NCBI RefSeq assembly: GCF_001426585.1
Contig: NZ_LMEI01000011.1
Span: 28,653 to 72,195, forward strand
Reading direction: 5' to 3'
DNA: 43,543 bases
Origin: Streptomyces sp. Root431
GTDB taxonomy: Bacteria > Actinomycetota > Actinomycetes > Streptomycetales > Streptomycetaceae
Of this stretch, positions 23,395 through 31,872 are shown piece by piece. The first letter of the stretch is position 1. The number at the start of each line of letters is the position of its first letter. The translations under genes and the position numbers were made by a program. The notes beneath the pieces were generated by a model, which had not been told where the DNA came from, ran no database searches, and was given only the letters and a program-made list of their open reading frames with translations.

Positions 23395-24171
23395 TCAGGA
23401 GGACTTGCGGCCGAGCAGTCGGCCGACCTTCTCCGCCCGGGCCGTCAGGCCCCAGCCGGTGACCCGCCACAGCGCCTCGACGACGATGTTCCGGCTCATC
23501 TTGGAGTCGCCGATCTCGCGCTCGACGAAGGTGATCGGGACCTCGACGACGTGGAAGCCGGCGGCGACCGCGCGGCGGGCCAGGTCGACCTGGAAGCAGT
23601 AGCCGGCGGAGGCCACGTCCTCCAGGCCCAGGCCCTCCAGGGTCTCCTTGCGGAAGGCCCGGTAGCCGCCGGTGACGTCGCGGATCGGCACGTCGAGCAT
23701 CACGCGGGAGTAGAGGCTGCCGCCGCGGGAGATGAACTCGCGGGACTTCGGCCAGTTCACGATCCGGCCGCCCGGCACCCAGCGGGAGCCGAGGACCAGG
23801 TCCGCGCCCTTGAGCGCGGTGAGCAGCCGCGGCAGCTCCTCGGGCTGGTGCGAGCCGTCCGCGTCCATCTCGACGAGGACGCCGTAGCCCTGCTCGATGC
23901 CCCAGCGGAAGCCGGCGAGGTAGGCGGCGCCGAGCCCCTCCTTGCCCTTCCGGTGCAGGACGTGGACGTGATCGTCCTCGGAGGCGATCTCGTCCGCGAA
24001 CTTGCCCGTACCGTCAGGGCTGTTGTCGTCGGCGACGAGAACGTGCGCCTCGGGTACGGCCTCCCGCACCCGCGCGACGATCGGCTTGATGTTCTCCGCC
24101 TCGTTGTAGGTCGGAATGATCACCAAGGCCTTGCCGAGCGGGCCGTAACGCCTCTGGCCACCGTCGTTCAC
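23395..24171 (-). CDS. ppm1: Polyprenol-phosphate mannosyltransferase (Dpm1/Ppm1)
   Basis: A 258-residue GT2 enzyme that moves mannose from GDP-mannose to polyprenyl phosphate; the product feeds protein O-mannosylation and, in S. coelicolor, phage phiC31 reception. Motifs are VIIPTYNEAENIKPIV, VADDNSPDGTG, VEMDADGSHQPEELPRLL (metal-binding Asp), SRGGSLYSRVML, VTGGYRAFRKETL and ITFVEREIGDSKMS. There is no fused membrane or acyltransferase domain, unlike mycobacterial Ppm1 fusions. GTG 24171 has AAGGGG about 7 nt upstream. Confidence 0.96.
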   Translation of the reverse strand: MNDGGQRRYGPLGKALVIIPTYNEAENIKPIVARVREAVPEAHVLVADDNSPDGTGKFADEIASEDDHVHVLHRKGKEGLGAAYLAGFRWGIEQGYGVLVEMDADGSHQPEELPRLLTALKGADLVLGSRWVPGGRIVNWPKSREFISRGGSLYSRVMLDVPIRDVTGGYRAFRKETLEGLGLEDVASAGYCFQVDLARRAVAAGFHVVEVPITFVEREIGDSKMSRNIVVEALWRVTGWGLTARAEKVGRLLGRKSS

Positions 24172-24481
24172 TACTGCCCCTTCGGATACATACGCAGAAC
24201 CCCACCATAGCGAGGTCCTCGGAGTGCTCCGGCGCGGGTGGTCGTGCGGGGAAGGGACATATGGGGGCGGTTGCCGTGCGGTGCGGGGCCCGACGTCCTT
24301 CGGTCCGACCTGGGATCCGCTGGCTGCGGGTCGACCGAGAGCCGTTGTCTACTGAACGTCCGGGCCCCACCCGGGTCGCACCTTCCGCCGGAGAAACCTT
24401 CCCTCGCGGCCGAGGCGCGGGCGGCGGTCGGCGACTGCGGGGCGGTTTCACACGGTCGGACGTCCTGTGGTGGACGCGGAG

Positions 24482-24512
24482 AACCTACCCGCCCCCGACC
24501 GTCGACTGTCAA
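24482..24512 (-). promoter_or_regulatory. Predicted promoter upstream of ppm1
   Basis: On the minus strand TTGACA (24512-24507) matches the -35 consensus fully, and TAGGTT (24487-24482) is a fair -10 after 19 nt. It reads towards ppm1 with a long leader. Confidence 0.5.
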
Positions 24513-24521
24513 CACCCGCTT

Positions 24522-24573
24522 GACCTGCGGAGACTCCAAGAAAGGCCAGGCCGGAGGGGAAGATCCGCAGGTC
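24522..24573. terminator. Possible terminator stem after the amidohydrolase gene
   Basis: GACCTGCGGA (24522-24531) and TCCGCAGGTC (24564-24573) are perfect 10-bp arms with a 32-nt spacer. They lie 48 bp beyond the amidohydrolase stop on the minus strand and directly before the predicted ppm1 promoter. The long loop makes a terminator role uncertain. Confidence 0.4.
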
Positions 24574-24621
24574 GGGGACAAGCGTACGGAGCAGTGATCC
24601 GTGGTCGGAAATATCCCTACA

Positions 24622-26274
24622 TCACTCGTTCGGCCGTACGAACACCGTCTGTCCGTACACCACCGTGCGCAGGCACACGGGGAGCTCCGCGCCGGGCGAC
24701 AGATCGGGCAGACCCGGCGTGCCGGAGCGGGGGTCGGTGGACCAGCGGGCCACCCGGTCGTCGGGCGCCTGGACGAGGAGTTCGCCGGTACGCCAGATCG
24801 CGTAGTCGGCGGGGGCGCCGGGGACGAGCGTCCCGGCGTCGTCCCGGCCCACGGCCCGCCAGCCGCCCCGGGTGTGGGCGGTGAAGGCGGCCCGGACGGA
24901 GATCCGGTGCTCGGGGGTGCGGTGGAAGGCGGCGGCCCGGACGGTGCCCCACGGGTCGAGCGGGGTGACCGGGCTGTCGGAGCCGAAGGCCAGGGGCACA
25001 CCGGCACGCAGGAGCGCCGCGTACGGGTTGAGGGCCCTGGCCCGCTCGACGCCGAGCCGGTCGGCGTACATCCCCTCCTCGCCTCCCCAGAGCGCGTCGA
25101 AGGCGGGCTGGACCGAGGCGGTGAGGCCCAGCTCGGCGAAGGCGGCGACGGTCTCGGGGGTGAGCATCTCGGCGTGCTCGACGCGGTGCCGGGCGGCCCG
25201 GATGCGCGCCAGGCCGAGCTTCTCGGCGGCGGCGCGGACGCCCTCGACGACGGCGGTGACGGCGGCGTCCCCGATGGCGTGGAAACCGGCCTGGAGGCCC
25301 GCCTCGGTGCAGGCCACGACGTGGGCGGCGACGGCGGGCGCGTCCAGATGGGCGGCCCCCGTGTGGGCGGAGTCCGCGTGGTCGGCGTACGGCTCGTGGA
25401 GGCAGGCGGTGTGGGAGCCGAGGGAGCCGTCGGCGAAGAGGTCGCCGGCCGCGCCGAGGGCACCCAGCGCGCGGGCCCGCTCGATGTCGAGGTCCGCCCA
25501 GTAGCCGACGATCCGGGGCCCGGCCTCGGCGCGGGCGAGGTCCAGGAGGCCGGTGAAGTCCTCCTCCGAGGAGATCTGGGGTCCGCCGCACTCGTGGAGG
25601 GTGCCGATGCCGAGGGAGGCGGCGTGGCTGCGGGCGGCGCGCTGCGCCTCCGTGCGCTGCGCCGGGGAGACGGCGGCGAAGGCCGCGGCGCGGACGGCGT
25701 GATGTGCGTCACCGGTGAGCGGCTGCTGTCCGTCGTGGAATCCGTCCAGGTCGCGGACGCCGGGGACGAGGTCGAGCAGGGCGGTCGTGACGACGGCCGA
25801 GTGGACGTCGATCCGGGTCAGGTAGAGCGGGCGGCCGCCGGTGAGGCCGTCGAGCTCGGCGCGCGTGAGCGGGCGGCGCTCGGGCCAGCGGGAGGCGTCC
25901 CAGCCGTGGCCGATGAGGATGCGGTCCGCGGGACGGGCGGCGGCGTGGGCCCGGATCAGCTCCGCCGCCTCGGTGAGGGAGGCGGCGGAGGACAGGTCGA
26001 GCCCGGTGAGGGCGAAGCCGGTGGCCGTGGTGTGGACGTGCGCGTCGACGAACGCCGGCGTGACGAGCGCGCCCTCCAGGTCGACCACGTCGTCCACGCC
26101 GGAGGCGAAGGCGTCGGCCGCACCCTCCGAGCCCACCCAGGCGACGTGCCCGCGCTCCACCACCATGGCCGTGGCGAAGGGATCGGCGGGGCTGTGGACT
26201 TCCCCACCGCGCAGCAGCACGGTGCGGTGTTCGGCGGCGGAGGCGGCGGGCGCCCCGGACATGGACTCACTCAT
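24622..26274 (-). CDS. YtcJ/NfdA-like metal-dependent amidohydrolase
   Basis: A 550-residue amidohydrolase_3 protein. The metal site HxH is in FVDAHVHTTATG; other conserved parts are LIGHGWDASRWPERRPLTRA, LYLTRIDVHSAVV, GFHAIGDAAV, RHRVEHAEMLTPE and PLAFGSDSPVTPLDPWGTVR with the metal-binding Asp. The group includes N-substituted formamide deformylases and many enzymes of unknown substrate. No signal peptide. It starts at ATG 26274; a second ATG lies four codons on. Probably monocistronic, followed by a possible terminator stem. Confidence 0.94.
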   Translation of the reverse strand: MSESMSGAPAASAAEHRTVLLRGGEVHSPADPFATAMVVERGHVAWVGSEGAADAFASGVDDVVDLEGALVTPAFVDAHVHTTATGFALTGLDLSSAASLTEAAELIRAHAAARPADRILIGHGWDASRWPERRPLTRAELDGLTGGRPLYLTRIDVHSAVVTTALLDLVPGVRDLDGFHDGQQPLTGDAHHAVRAAAFAAVSPAQRTEAQRAARSHAASLGIGTLHECGGPQISSEEDFTGLLDLARAEAGPRIVGYWADLDIERARALGALGAAGDLFADGSLGSHTACLHEPYADHADSAHTGAAHLDAPAVAAHVVACTEAGLQAGFHAIGDAAVTAVVEGVRAAAEKLGLARIRAARHRVEHAEMLTPETVAAFAELGLTASVQPAFDALWGGEEGMYADRLGVERARALNPYAALLRAGVPLAFGSDSPVTPLDPWGTVRAAAFHRTPEHRISVRAAFTAHTRGGWRAVGRDDAGTLVPGAPADYAIWRTGELLVQAPDDRVARWSTDPRSGTPGLPDLSPGAELPVCLRTVVYGQTVFVRPNE

Positions 26275-26353
26275 GCGCCCAGGCTAGGACCTTCCGGAGG
26301 CCGGTTTGTCCGGCAGGTCCCCGATCGGGTCGGGCGCGCGGCCGGACGCGCGG

Positions 26354-26794
26354 TCAGATGCGCGGCGGACGGGCCTCGTACGGGGTGGACAGGACGACCG
26401 TCGTACGGCTGGAGACCCCGGCCTGCGAGCGGATGCGGCTGAGCAGGTGCTCCAGCTCCAGCGGCGTGGCGACCCGGACCTTCAGGATGTAGTTCTCGTC
26501 GCCCGCGACGCTGTGGCAGGCCTCGATCTCCGGGATGTCGGCGAGCCGGTCGGGGGTGTCGTCGGGGGCGCTCGGGTCGAAGGGTTTGACCGAGATGAAG
26601 GCGGTGAGCGGCAGGCCCACGGCCTCCGGGTCGACGACGGCGGCATAGCCGCGGATGACACCGCGCTGCTCGAGGCGGCGGACGCGCTGATGCACTGCCG
26701 AGGTGGACAGGCCGGTGGCCTTGCCCAGGTCGGTGTAGCTCATGCGCCCGTCCTTGACGAGCAACTCCACGATCTGACGATCCAGCTCCTCCAT
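26354..26794 (-). CDS. Lrp/AsnC-family regulator
   Basis: A 146-residue feast/famine regulator. The N-terminal helix-turn-helix reads LGKATGLSTSAVHQRVRRLE, followed by the linker QRGVIRGYAAVVDPEAVGL and the RAM effector domain (ISVKPF, SVAGDENYILKVRVATPLEL, LLSRIRSQAGVSSRTTVVLS). Such proteins sense amino acids as octamers. It lies 79 bp upstream of the amidohydrolase gene on the same strand and is divergent from a small Cys-containing protein gene; either could be its target. Confidence 0.95.
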   Translation of the reverse strand: MEELDRQIVELLVKDGRMSYTDLGKATGLSTSAVHQRVRRLEQRGVIRGYAAVVDPEAVGLPLTAFISVKPFDPSAPDDTPDRLADIPEIEACHSVAGDENYILKVRVATPLELEHLLSRIRSQAGVSSRTTVVLSTPYEARPPRI

Positions 26795-26938
26795 GCGGTG
26801 ACCCTAGTCCGCCCCGAGCGCCCGGGGTCAACCGGGGGCGACCCGTATAGGCCGCTATGGGCCGTCACGGGGCACCTGCGCCGGGCATGTGACGAACGCC
26901 ACAGGTTTGCGCCCGGCCCGGGTGACCGGCTCACGGTT

Positions 26939-26954
26939 ATGCGGAGTTCCGCAT
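26939..26954. promoter_or_regulatory. Short palindrome in the lrp divergent region
   Basis: ATGCGGA-GT-TCCGCAT has perfect 7-bp arms. It lies in the 226-bp region between the Lrp gene and the divergent small gene at 27021, so it may be an operator for that Lrp protein. Statistical support for one such palindrome is limited. Confidence 0.35.
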
Positions 26955-27020
26955 GGGAAGTGCTTGCTGTGGTCGAGGCCGTAACAGACCCGGCCGACGC
27001 ACCCGAGGGGGAGATTCTCC

Positions 27021-27389
27021 ATGCAGGATCCTGTTGAATCCGTCGACACGTTCGACGAGCTCGACGCGTACGACACCTTTGAGATGTTCCGGGTCGTCTG
27101 CCCGGAGTGCGTGCAGCCGATCGCGCTGCTCGCCGACGAGGACGTGCTGCCGGAGCACGCCCTCTGCCCCACGCCGTGGAACCCCTTCGTCCTGACGGTC
27201 TGCCCGGGGACGGGGCTCGCGGCCTCCGCGGCCCGCCCGGCGGACGACAGCCTGGAGGTCCAGGAGCAGGACACCGCGCTGCTCCTGACGCTCCCCCAGG
27301 GTCTCGACTGGCGGACGCAGCCCTTCTCGCACGTCGGCGGTCCGGGCTCGCGCCCCCTGCGGGTGCCCCAGATGCGGCGCGCCGCCTAG
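27021..27389 (+). CDS. Conserved small protein with CxxC motif
   Basis: A 122-residue soluble protein. An acidic N-terminus (SVDTFDELDAYDTFEMF) is followed by four Cys residues (27, 30, 49 and 61) in VVCPECVQPIALLADEDVLP and ALCPTPWNPFVLTVC. The spacing could hold a zinc ion, but the second pair is not a classic CxxC. No homologous family is recognised; the codon use is typical of a real Streptomyces gene. ATG 27021 has GAGGGGGAG upstream. A hairpin terminator follows the stop. Confidence 0.85.
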   Translation: MQDPVESVDTFDELDAYDTFEMFRVVCPECVQPIALLADEDVLPEHALCPTPWNPFVLTVCPGTGLAASAARPADDSLEVQEQDTALLLTLPQGLDWRTQPFSHVGGPGSRPLRVPQMRRAA

Positions 27390-27405
27390 GACCCGTCAGG
27401 CCCTC

Positions 27406-27428
27406 CGGGTGCCCTCTCGGGGCACCCG
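27406..27428. terminator. Terminator hairpin between convergent genes
   Basis: CGGGTGCCC (27406-27414) and GGGCACCCG (27420-27428) form a perfect 9-bp stem with a 5-nt loop. It fills the 41-bp gap between the small Cys protein gene and the convergent phosphotransferase gene. Confidence 0.8.
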
Positions 27429-27430
27429 TC

Positions 27431-28522
27431 TCACCAGTAGCTTCCCCGCACCATCGCCGCGAGCGTGGCGTGGTGCAGGATCAGGCCGTCCGGGTCTCCG
27501 GGCACCTCGACCTCTCCGAAGTGAGCCTGCCGGTACGCGATCCTCAGCATGACGATCGCGTGCCGCAGCGCCGCGTAGAGGGTGTGGAACTCCATGTCGC
27601 GCGGGGTGTGCCCGGTCAGTTCGGCGTACCTCCGCTCGATCGCGTCGCGGCGCAGGAAGTCGGGCAGGCCGGGCTGGCCGAAGGAGACCGTGAGGTCCTG
27701 GAAGAAGCGGTGGAGGTAGACGGTCCAGCCGAGGTCGACCTCGCGCGGCACGCAGGCCGCCATCTCCCAGTCGAGGACGGCGGCGGGCGTGAACCCGTCG
27801 TAGACGATGTTCCCGATGCGGGCGTCGCCCCAGCCGAGGACGGCCGGGCCCTCGTCGGCCGGCCAGTGTTCCTCCAGCCAGGCGAAGGCCGACTCGATGA
27901 GCGGCGAGGGTGAGAGTCCCTCCACCACCCAGGCGTAGTAGGCGCGTTGGGCATCGACGTGGCGCCGCAGCGGAGTGCCCGCGCCGTCCGGCAGCAGGAA
28001 CTCGGCCTCCTTCGCCGGAAACTGGTCGTGCAGTCGGGCCAGTACGGAGACGGACTCGTCCTCCAGGAGGGCGCGTTCGGCGTCGGTGGCGGCGTGCAGC
28101 CAGTTCCCCTCGTACGTATAGGGCATGACGTCCGGCGGCACCCTGCCCTCGGCACGGGCCATCACGAAGAAGGGGGCGCCGAGCGGCTCCGGGTCCTCCT
28201 CCAGCCAGAGCACGCGCGGTACGGGGACGTCGGTGTGCTCGCCGACCAGCGCCATCACGCGGTGCTGGCGGGCCATGTCGTAGACGGGGAAGACGGTGTA
28301 CGCGGCGGGGTCGGCGGCCAGCCGCAGGGCGCAGCCGCGTACGGGGGCGTCGGGGTGGTCCAGGTCGAAGAGCAGGGTCTCGCTGGACATGCCGTTGGAG
28401 CCGGGCACGGAGAGGCCGGTGACGCGGGCGCCGGGCAGGTGGCGGTCGAGCCAGGCGGTGAGGCGCCGCCCGAGCTCCTCGGGGTCGCGGGTGGTGGTGC
28501 GGGGACGGGGTGCCGTGGTCAC
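27431..28522 (-). CDS. APH-like phosphotransferase (ACAD10-type)
   Basis: A 363-residue aminoglycoside-phosphotransferase-fold protein of the ACAD10/FadE36-like group. The kinase core shows a lid region near SNGMSSETLLFDLDHP, the catalytic loop AVLGWGDARIGNIVYDG (D-x-R-x-x-N, where most APH have H-x-D-x-x-x-x-N), and AAVLDWEMAACVPREVDLGW with the metal-binding Asp. Relatives act on lipid-derived or steroid intermediates rather than antibiotics. GTG 28522 has GAGGAGG overlapping the stop of the upstream AttH-like gene, so the two are an operon. Confidence 0.92.
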   Translation of the reverse strand: MTTAPRPRTTTRDPEELGRRLTAWLDRHLPGARVTGLSVPGSNGMSSETLLFDLDHPDAPVRGCALRLAADPAAYTVFPVYDMARQHRVMALVGEHTDVPVPRVLWLEEDPEPLGAPFFVMARAEGRVPPDVMPYTYEGNWLHAATDAERALLEDESVSVLARLHDQFPAKEAEFLLPDGAGTPLRRHVDAQRAYYAWVVEGLSPSPLIESAFAWLEEHWPADEGPAVLGWGDARIGNIVYDGFTPAAVLDWEMAACVPREVDLGWTVYLHRFFQDLTVSFGQPGLPDFLRRDAIERRYAELTGHTPRDMEFHTLYAALRHAIVMLRIAYRQAHFGEVEVPGDPDGLILHHATLAAMVRGSYW

Positions 28523-28531
28523 GGGGCCTCC

Positions 28532-29668
28532 TCAGGTGGCCGTCGAGGTGTGATCGGCGAAGCCGCTGGGGTCGTGGCGGCCGAAGGAGCCGTGTTCGAA
28601 TATGCCGTAGCCGGTGTGGCCGTCGAGGGTGAAACGGGCGGCGTGGTCGGTGACGCCGTAGGCGGCCATGGGGTGCGCGGACGGGTCGCTGAGGTCGTAG
28701 ACGCGCCGGTCGGTCCAGCCGCGGCCCTGCCAGGTGCCGTGCTGCCAGTCGGTGGCGGGCGGATATCCCGCGCCGACGGCCAGGGGTGAGGAGGCGAGGA
28801 TCTCGACGCCGATCTCCAGGGGCTTCCCGGCCGGGTCGGCGAGGTGGACGACGGCCCGTTCGGGGTGACGGGTGCCCGGGCGGTACGTGATGTCGGTGCG
28901 GGGCCAGCCGAGTTGGGTGTCGCGGTGGCCGTCGCGTACGAGCAGGGCTTCGTTGAGGGTGCGGTAGCCGTCCGCGTCCTCCTGGGCGATGACCATGAGG
29001 AAGCGGTCCTCGAAGCGCATCGGGATCCAGAGCCAGTGGAAGCCCTCGGGGCGGAACTCGGCGGCGCGGCCGGGTTCTTCGCCGGGTATCGGGCGGACTC
29101 CCCAGCTGCGGTCGCGGGTTCCGGTCCACTCCCCCGCGGTGACCGTGAACTCCTCGCCGCCGGCGCTGATCGTGCCCGCGCAGTGGCCGGCCTGGACGAA
29201 GCGGCGGCCTTCGAGGGTGAGGCGGCCGCCGTGGCGCTGGGTGTGGTGGGGCTCCCAGACCGTGGGGAAGTCGCCGGTCCAGGTGAGGTCGAAGGAGAGC
29301 CCTTCGGGGTCGTCCGGGTCGGCCTCGCAGCGCAGGGAGAGGCGCTTGAGGGGTTCGTCGACCGTGATGGTGAGGGGTCCGACCGAGAGGTTCGTGCGGT
29401 CGTCGCCGAGGGCGTCGGAGGCGCGGACGGCGTGCAGCCGGTCGCCGGTGCGCAGGGTCGCGTAGGCGTCGATGACGCCGGTGTTCGGGTAGACGCCGAG
29501 GCCGGCGATGAGCAGGGCCCGGCCCTGGTGGTCGAAGACGTGGAAGATGCAGCGGTCGTAGGCGTTGCGGTCGCTGCTGACGTGGTGCTTCATCGAGAGC
29601 GGGGCCTGGTGCACGGGGTATTCGTCGAGCGCGACGGGCCGGTCGTCGACGTGCCGGTTGACCGACAT
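28532..29668 (-). CDS. AttH/CrtC-like lipocalin-fold protein, uncharacterised
   Basis: A 378-residue protein resembling AttH/hydroxyneurosporene-synthase-like double-lipocalin proteins. Supporting parts are QAPLSMKHHVSSDRNAYDRC, a Trp-rich middle (WTGTRDRSWGVRPIPGEEPG), EGFHWLWIPMRFEDRFLMVI and a C-terminal GHTGYGIFEHGSFGRHDPSG. Such proteins bind or convert isoprenoid or lipid substrates; the reaction is unknown. ATG 29668 follows AGGAGG at good spacing. It is the first gene of a pair with the APH-like phosphotransferase (10-bp gap); an acyl-CoA dehydrogenase lies close upstream on the same strand. Confidence 0.85.
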   Translation of the reverse strand: MSVNRHVDDRPVALDEYPVHQAPLSMKHHVSSDRNAYDRCIFHVFDHQGRALLIAGLGVYPNTGVIDAYATLRTGDRLHAVRASDALGDDRTNLSVGPLTITVDEPLKRLSLRCEADPDDPEGLSFDLTWTGDFPTVWEPHHTQRHGGRLTLEGRRFVQAGHCAGTISAGGEEFTVTAGEWTGTRDRSWGVRPIPGEEPGRAAEFRPEGFHWLWIPMRFEDRFLMVIAQEDADGYRTLNEALLVRDGHRDTQLGWPRTDITYRPGTRHPERAVVHLADPAGKPLEIGVEILASSPLAVGAGYPPATDWQHGTWQGRGWTDRRVYDLSDPSAHPMAAYGVTDHAARFTLDGHTGYGIFEHGSFGRHDPSGFADHTSTAT

Positions 29669-29842
29669 GGCTGACCTCCTGATCGGCGGGTGGTACCGCG
29701 TCGGCGGATGCTTCCGCGATGGAAGCTGACGGTACGTCAGGTAAATGCCGGGGGACCAGAGTCGCGCACCGGGTACCGGGCGAACTGCCGCTCGAATCCG
29801 TTCGGGGGTGACCCCGGGCCGCCGGGGCGCGTTGGTCCGGGC

Positions 29843-30202
29843 ATGACCACGCTGCAACACACGACTTCCAGCGGCTACGGTCGGCACCGGCAGGCCGAAC
29901 CGCATGCTGAAGAATCGGTTCCTCGGAAGGCGCCGGTGCCGCCGCAGGCACCCGCCCCCGCGCCCCTCTCCGCCCCCGCCGCTCCCGTACCGGCCCCGGT
30001 GCCGGTGCCGGTGCCGGTCCCCGTCCAGGTCCACCCCGACCCGCCCATCTACCAGGACGTCCTCAGCCTCTGGGCCAGCGAGGGCCGCACCCTCCCGGGC
30101 CACCGCGACCAGGAGTGGACCCGGCTCGCCTCGGGCCCCGTCTGGGCCGACCGCACCGTACGCGTCAGCGGGACTCTGGTCCGACAAGGTGGCGCGCGAT
30201 GA
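29843..30202 (+). CDS. Small Pro-rich protein, hypothetical
   Basis: A 119-residue protein with a low-complexity middle (APVPAPVPVPVPVPVQV, coded by GGTGCC-type 6-bp repeats at about 29995-30025). Its C-terminal part looks conserved: PPIYQDVLSLWASEGRTLPG then HRDQEWTRLASGPVWADRTV. It starts at ATG 29843 and overlaps the 3' end of the convergent acyl-CoA dehydrogenase gene by 38 bp. The tail resembles small Streptomyces hypotheticals I have seen, but no function is known. Confidence 0.55.
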   Translation: MTTLQHTTSSGYGRHRQAEPHAEESVPRKAPVPPQAPAPAPLSAPAAPVPAPVPVPVPVPVQVHPDPPIYQDVLSLWASEGRTLPGHRDQEWTRLASGPVWADRTVRVSGTLVRQGGAR

Positions 30203-31337
30203 CCACCCGCTGGATCTGATTGGTGCCCTCGACGATCTGCAGCATCTTCGCCTCCCGCAGGTACCGCTCCACGGGGAAGTCCGCGGTGTAGCCGTACCCG
30301 CCGAGCACCTGCACCGCGTCCGTCGTGATCCGCATGGCGGCGTCCGTGCAGAAGAGCTTCGCCATGGCTGCCGTACGCCCGAACTCCCGCCCCTCGTCCC
30401 GGAGCCGCGCCGCCTCCAGGTAGAGCGCCCGGCCCGCCTCGACCTGGGTCGCCATGTCGGCGAGCAGGAAGCGGAGCCCCTGGAAGTCGGCGATCGGCCG
30501 CCCGAACTGCCGGCGCTCCCGCGCGTACGCGACGGCCTCGTCCAGCGCCGCCCGGCCGAGCCCGACCGCGCAGGCGGCGATGCCGAGCCGGCCCGAGTCC
30601 AGGGCGGCGAGCGCGATCGCGAAGCCCTGCCCCTCCGCGCCGAGCCGCCGCGCCTCGGGGACCCGTACCCCGTCGAAGTGCAGTTGGGCGGTGGGCGAGC
30701 CCTTCATGCCCATCTTCCGCTCGGGCGGGGCCGCGCTCAGCCCCTCGGCGTCACCCGGCACCAGGAAGGCGGTGATGCCGCGCGCCCCCGGACCGCCGGT
30801 GCGGGCCATGACCGTGCAGAAGTCCGCGATCCCGCCGTGGGTGATCCAGGCCTTGGTGCCGTCGATCACCCAGGAGTCACCGTCCCGGACGGCCCGGGTC
30901 CTCAGCGCCGCCGCGTCCGAGCCTGCGGAGGGCTCGGAGAGGCAGTACGCGCCGAGCAGACCGCCGCCCAGCATCGCCGGCAGGTGCTCGGCCCGCTGCT
31001 CCTCGGTGCCGAAGCCCGCGAGCGCGTGACAGGAGAGCGTGTGGACGCTGACGCCGAGGCCCACGGTCAGCCGGGCCGCGGCGAGCTCCTCCAGGACCTG
31101 GAGGTAGACCTCGTACGGCTGTCCTCCCCCGCCGTACTCCGGGTCGTACGGCAGTCCGAGCAGTCCCGACCGGGAGAGCAGCGCGAACAGCTCGCGGGGG
31201 AAGACCCCGGCGGCCTCCTCCTCCGCGGCGCGCGGGGCGATCTCCCGCCGGGCGATGTCGCGGACCAGGGCGAGCAGCTCCCGGGCCTCGTCGGTGGGCA
31301 GTCGGCGTTCCACGCCGTCCGCGGGGCTTTCGGACAT
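30165..31337 (-). CDS. Acyl-CoA dehydrogenase
   Basis: A 390-residue FAD-dependent acyl-CoA dehydrogenase. Signature 1 is GAYCLSEPSAGSDAAAL (about 127-143), followed by WVIDGTKAWITHGG. The catalytic Glu lies in LQIVEGTNQIQR near the C-terminus; QVLGGYGYTADFPVERYLRE is signature 2. It oxidises acyl-CoA to enoyl-CoA, passing electrons to ETF. ATG 31337 follows GGAGGAG. With the AttH-like and APH-like genes downstream on the same strand, a lipid degradation role is plausible. Confidence 0.96.
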   Translation of the reverse strand: MSESPADGVERRLPTDEARELLALVRDIARREIAPRAAEEEAAGVFPRELFALLSRSGLLGLPYDPEYGGGGQPYEVYLQVLEELAAARLTVGLGVSVHTLSCHALAGFGTEEQRAEHLPAMLGGGLLGAYCLSEPSAGSDAAALRTRAVRDGDSWVIDGTKAWITHGGIADFCTVMARTGGPGARGITAFLVPGDAEGLSAAPPERKMGMKGSPTAQLHFDGVRVPEARRLGAEGQGFAIALAALDSGRLGIAACAVGLGRAALDEAVAYARERRQFGRPIADFQGLRFLLADMATQVEAGRALYLEAARLRDEGREFGRTAAMAKLFCTDAAMRITTDAVQVLGGYGYTADFPVERYLREAKMLQIVEGTNQIQRVVIARHLVGPESR

Positions 31338-31432
31338 GGCCGGGTGCTCCTCCCTGCGGGGCGGCGCGAGCGGGCGCGCGCGAGGTCGCGGGGAGTATGC
31401 CCGTTCCGTCCCGGGGGATCACACGGCCGGCG

Positions 31433-31582
31433 TCACATGAGGCCCGCCCGGGTGACGAAGACGGCGAGCACGACGACCAGGGTCCAGCCGAGCACGTGCT
31501 CCAGGATCTTGGGCCCGTCGCCGTCCTTCGGACCGCCCGTGCGGGCGCGGGTGAGGAGTCGGGCGTAGGTGGTTGCGGTCAT
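31433..31582 (-). CDS. Small single-span membrane protein
   Basis: A 49-residue protein: basic N-terminus (TYARLLTRARTGG), polar middle, then one hydrophobic helix (WTLVVVLAVFVTRAG). ATG 31582 is used; GTG 31633 would add 17 residues and has a GGGGGA upstream. It lies 95 bp upstream of the acyl-CoA dehydrogenase gene on the same strand. Hypothetical. Confidence 0.6.
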   Translation of the reverse strand: MTATTYARLLTRARTGGPKDGDGPKILEHVLGWTLVVVLAVFVTRAGLM

Positions 31583-31872
31583 GGCCACCACAGTGCGGCA
31601 CGGGAACGGCCCCGGGGTAGAGACGTCGGTCACGTCCCCCGGGGCCGCCCGGCGCGGCCGGACGGTGCCGGGGGCCGCGAGGGCCTTGCGCCGAACGGGC
31701 GGCGGCCGGTCCGGGCCGGAGAGGGGGCAGCCCCTCCTGTGCCGGAGACCACTCGGCCGCTCGCGCCGTACCGCTCGGTAGGGAGCCGGACGGCGCCCTC
31801 CGCCGCAGGCAGGGAACCCCTACCTACGGCGCGAGCCGCTCCCGGCGCAGGGGGCGCAGGGGTTCGCCACCG

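Larger units (their letters stand above)
24172..24621. other. 450-bp intergenic region with no gene
   Basis: No coding frame is convincing on either strand. It holds a possible minus-strand promoter (24512-24482) that would give ppm1 a leader of about 300 nt, and an inverted repeat (24522-24573) just after the amidohydrolase stop. The rest is ordinary GC-rich sequence. Confidence 0.5.

Noticed and set aside
24601..26442. 613-codon plus-strand frame over the amidohydrolase
   Set aside because: Antisense shadow with repetitive Gly/Val/Ala content; the minus strand carries clear HxH and other amidohydrolase motifs.
31634..31872. GGTAGGG / CCCTACC inverted arms (31777-31824) as a terminator or operator
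   Set aside because: Seven-bp arms 34 bp apart are too weak in this GC-rich background.
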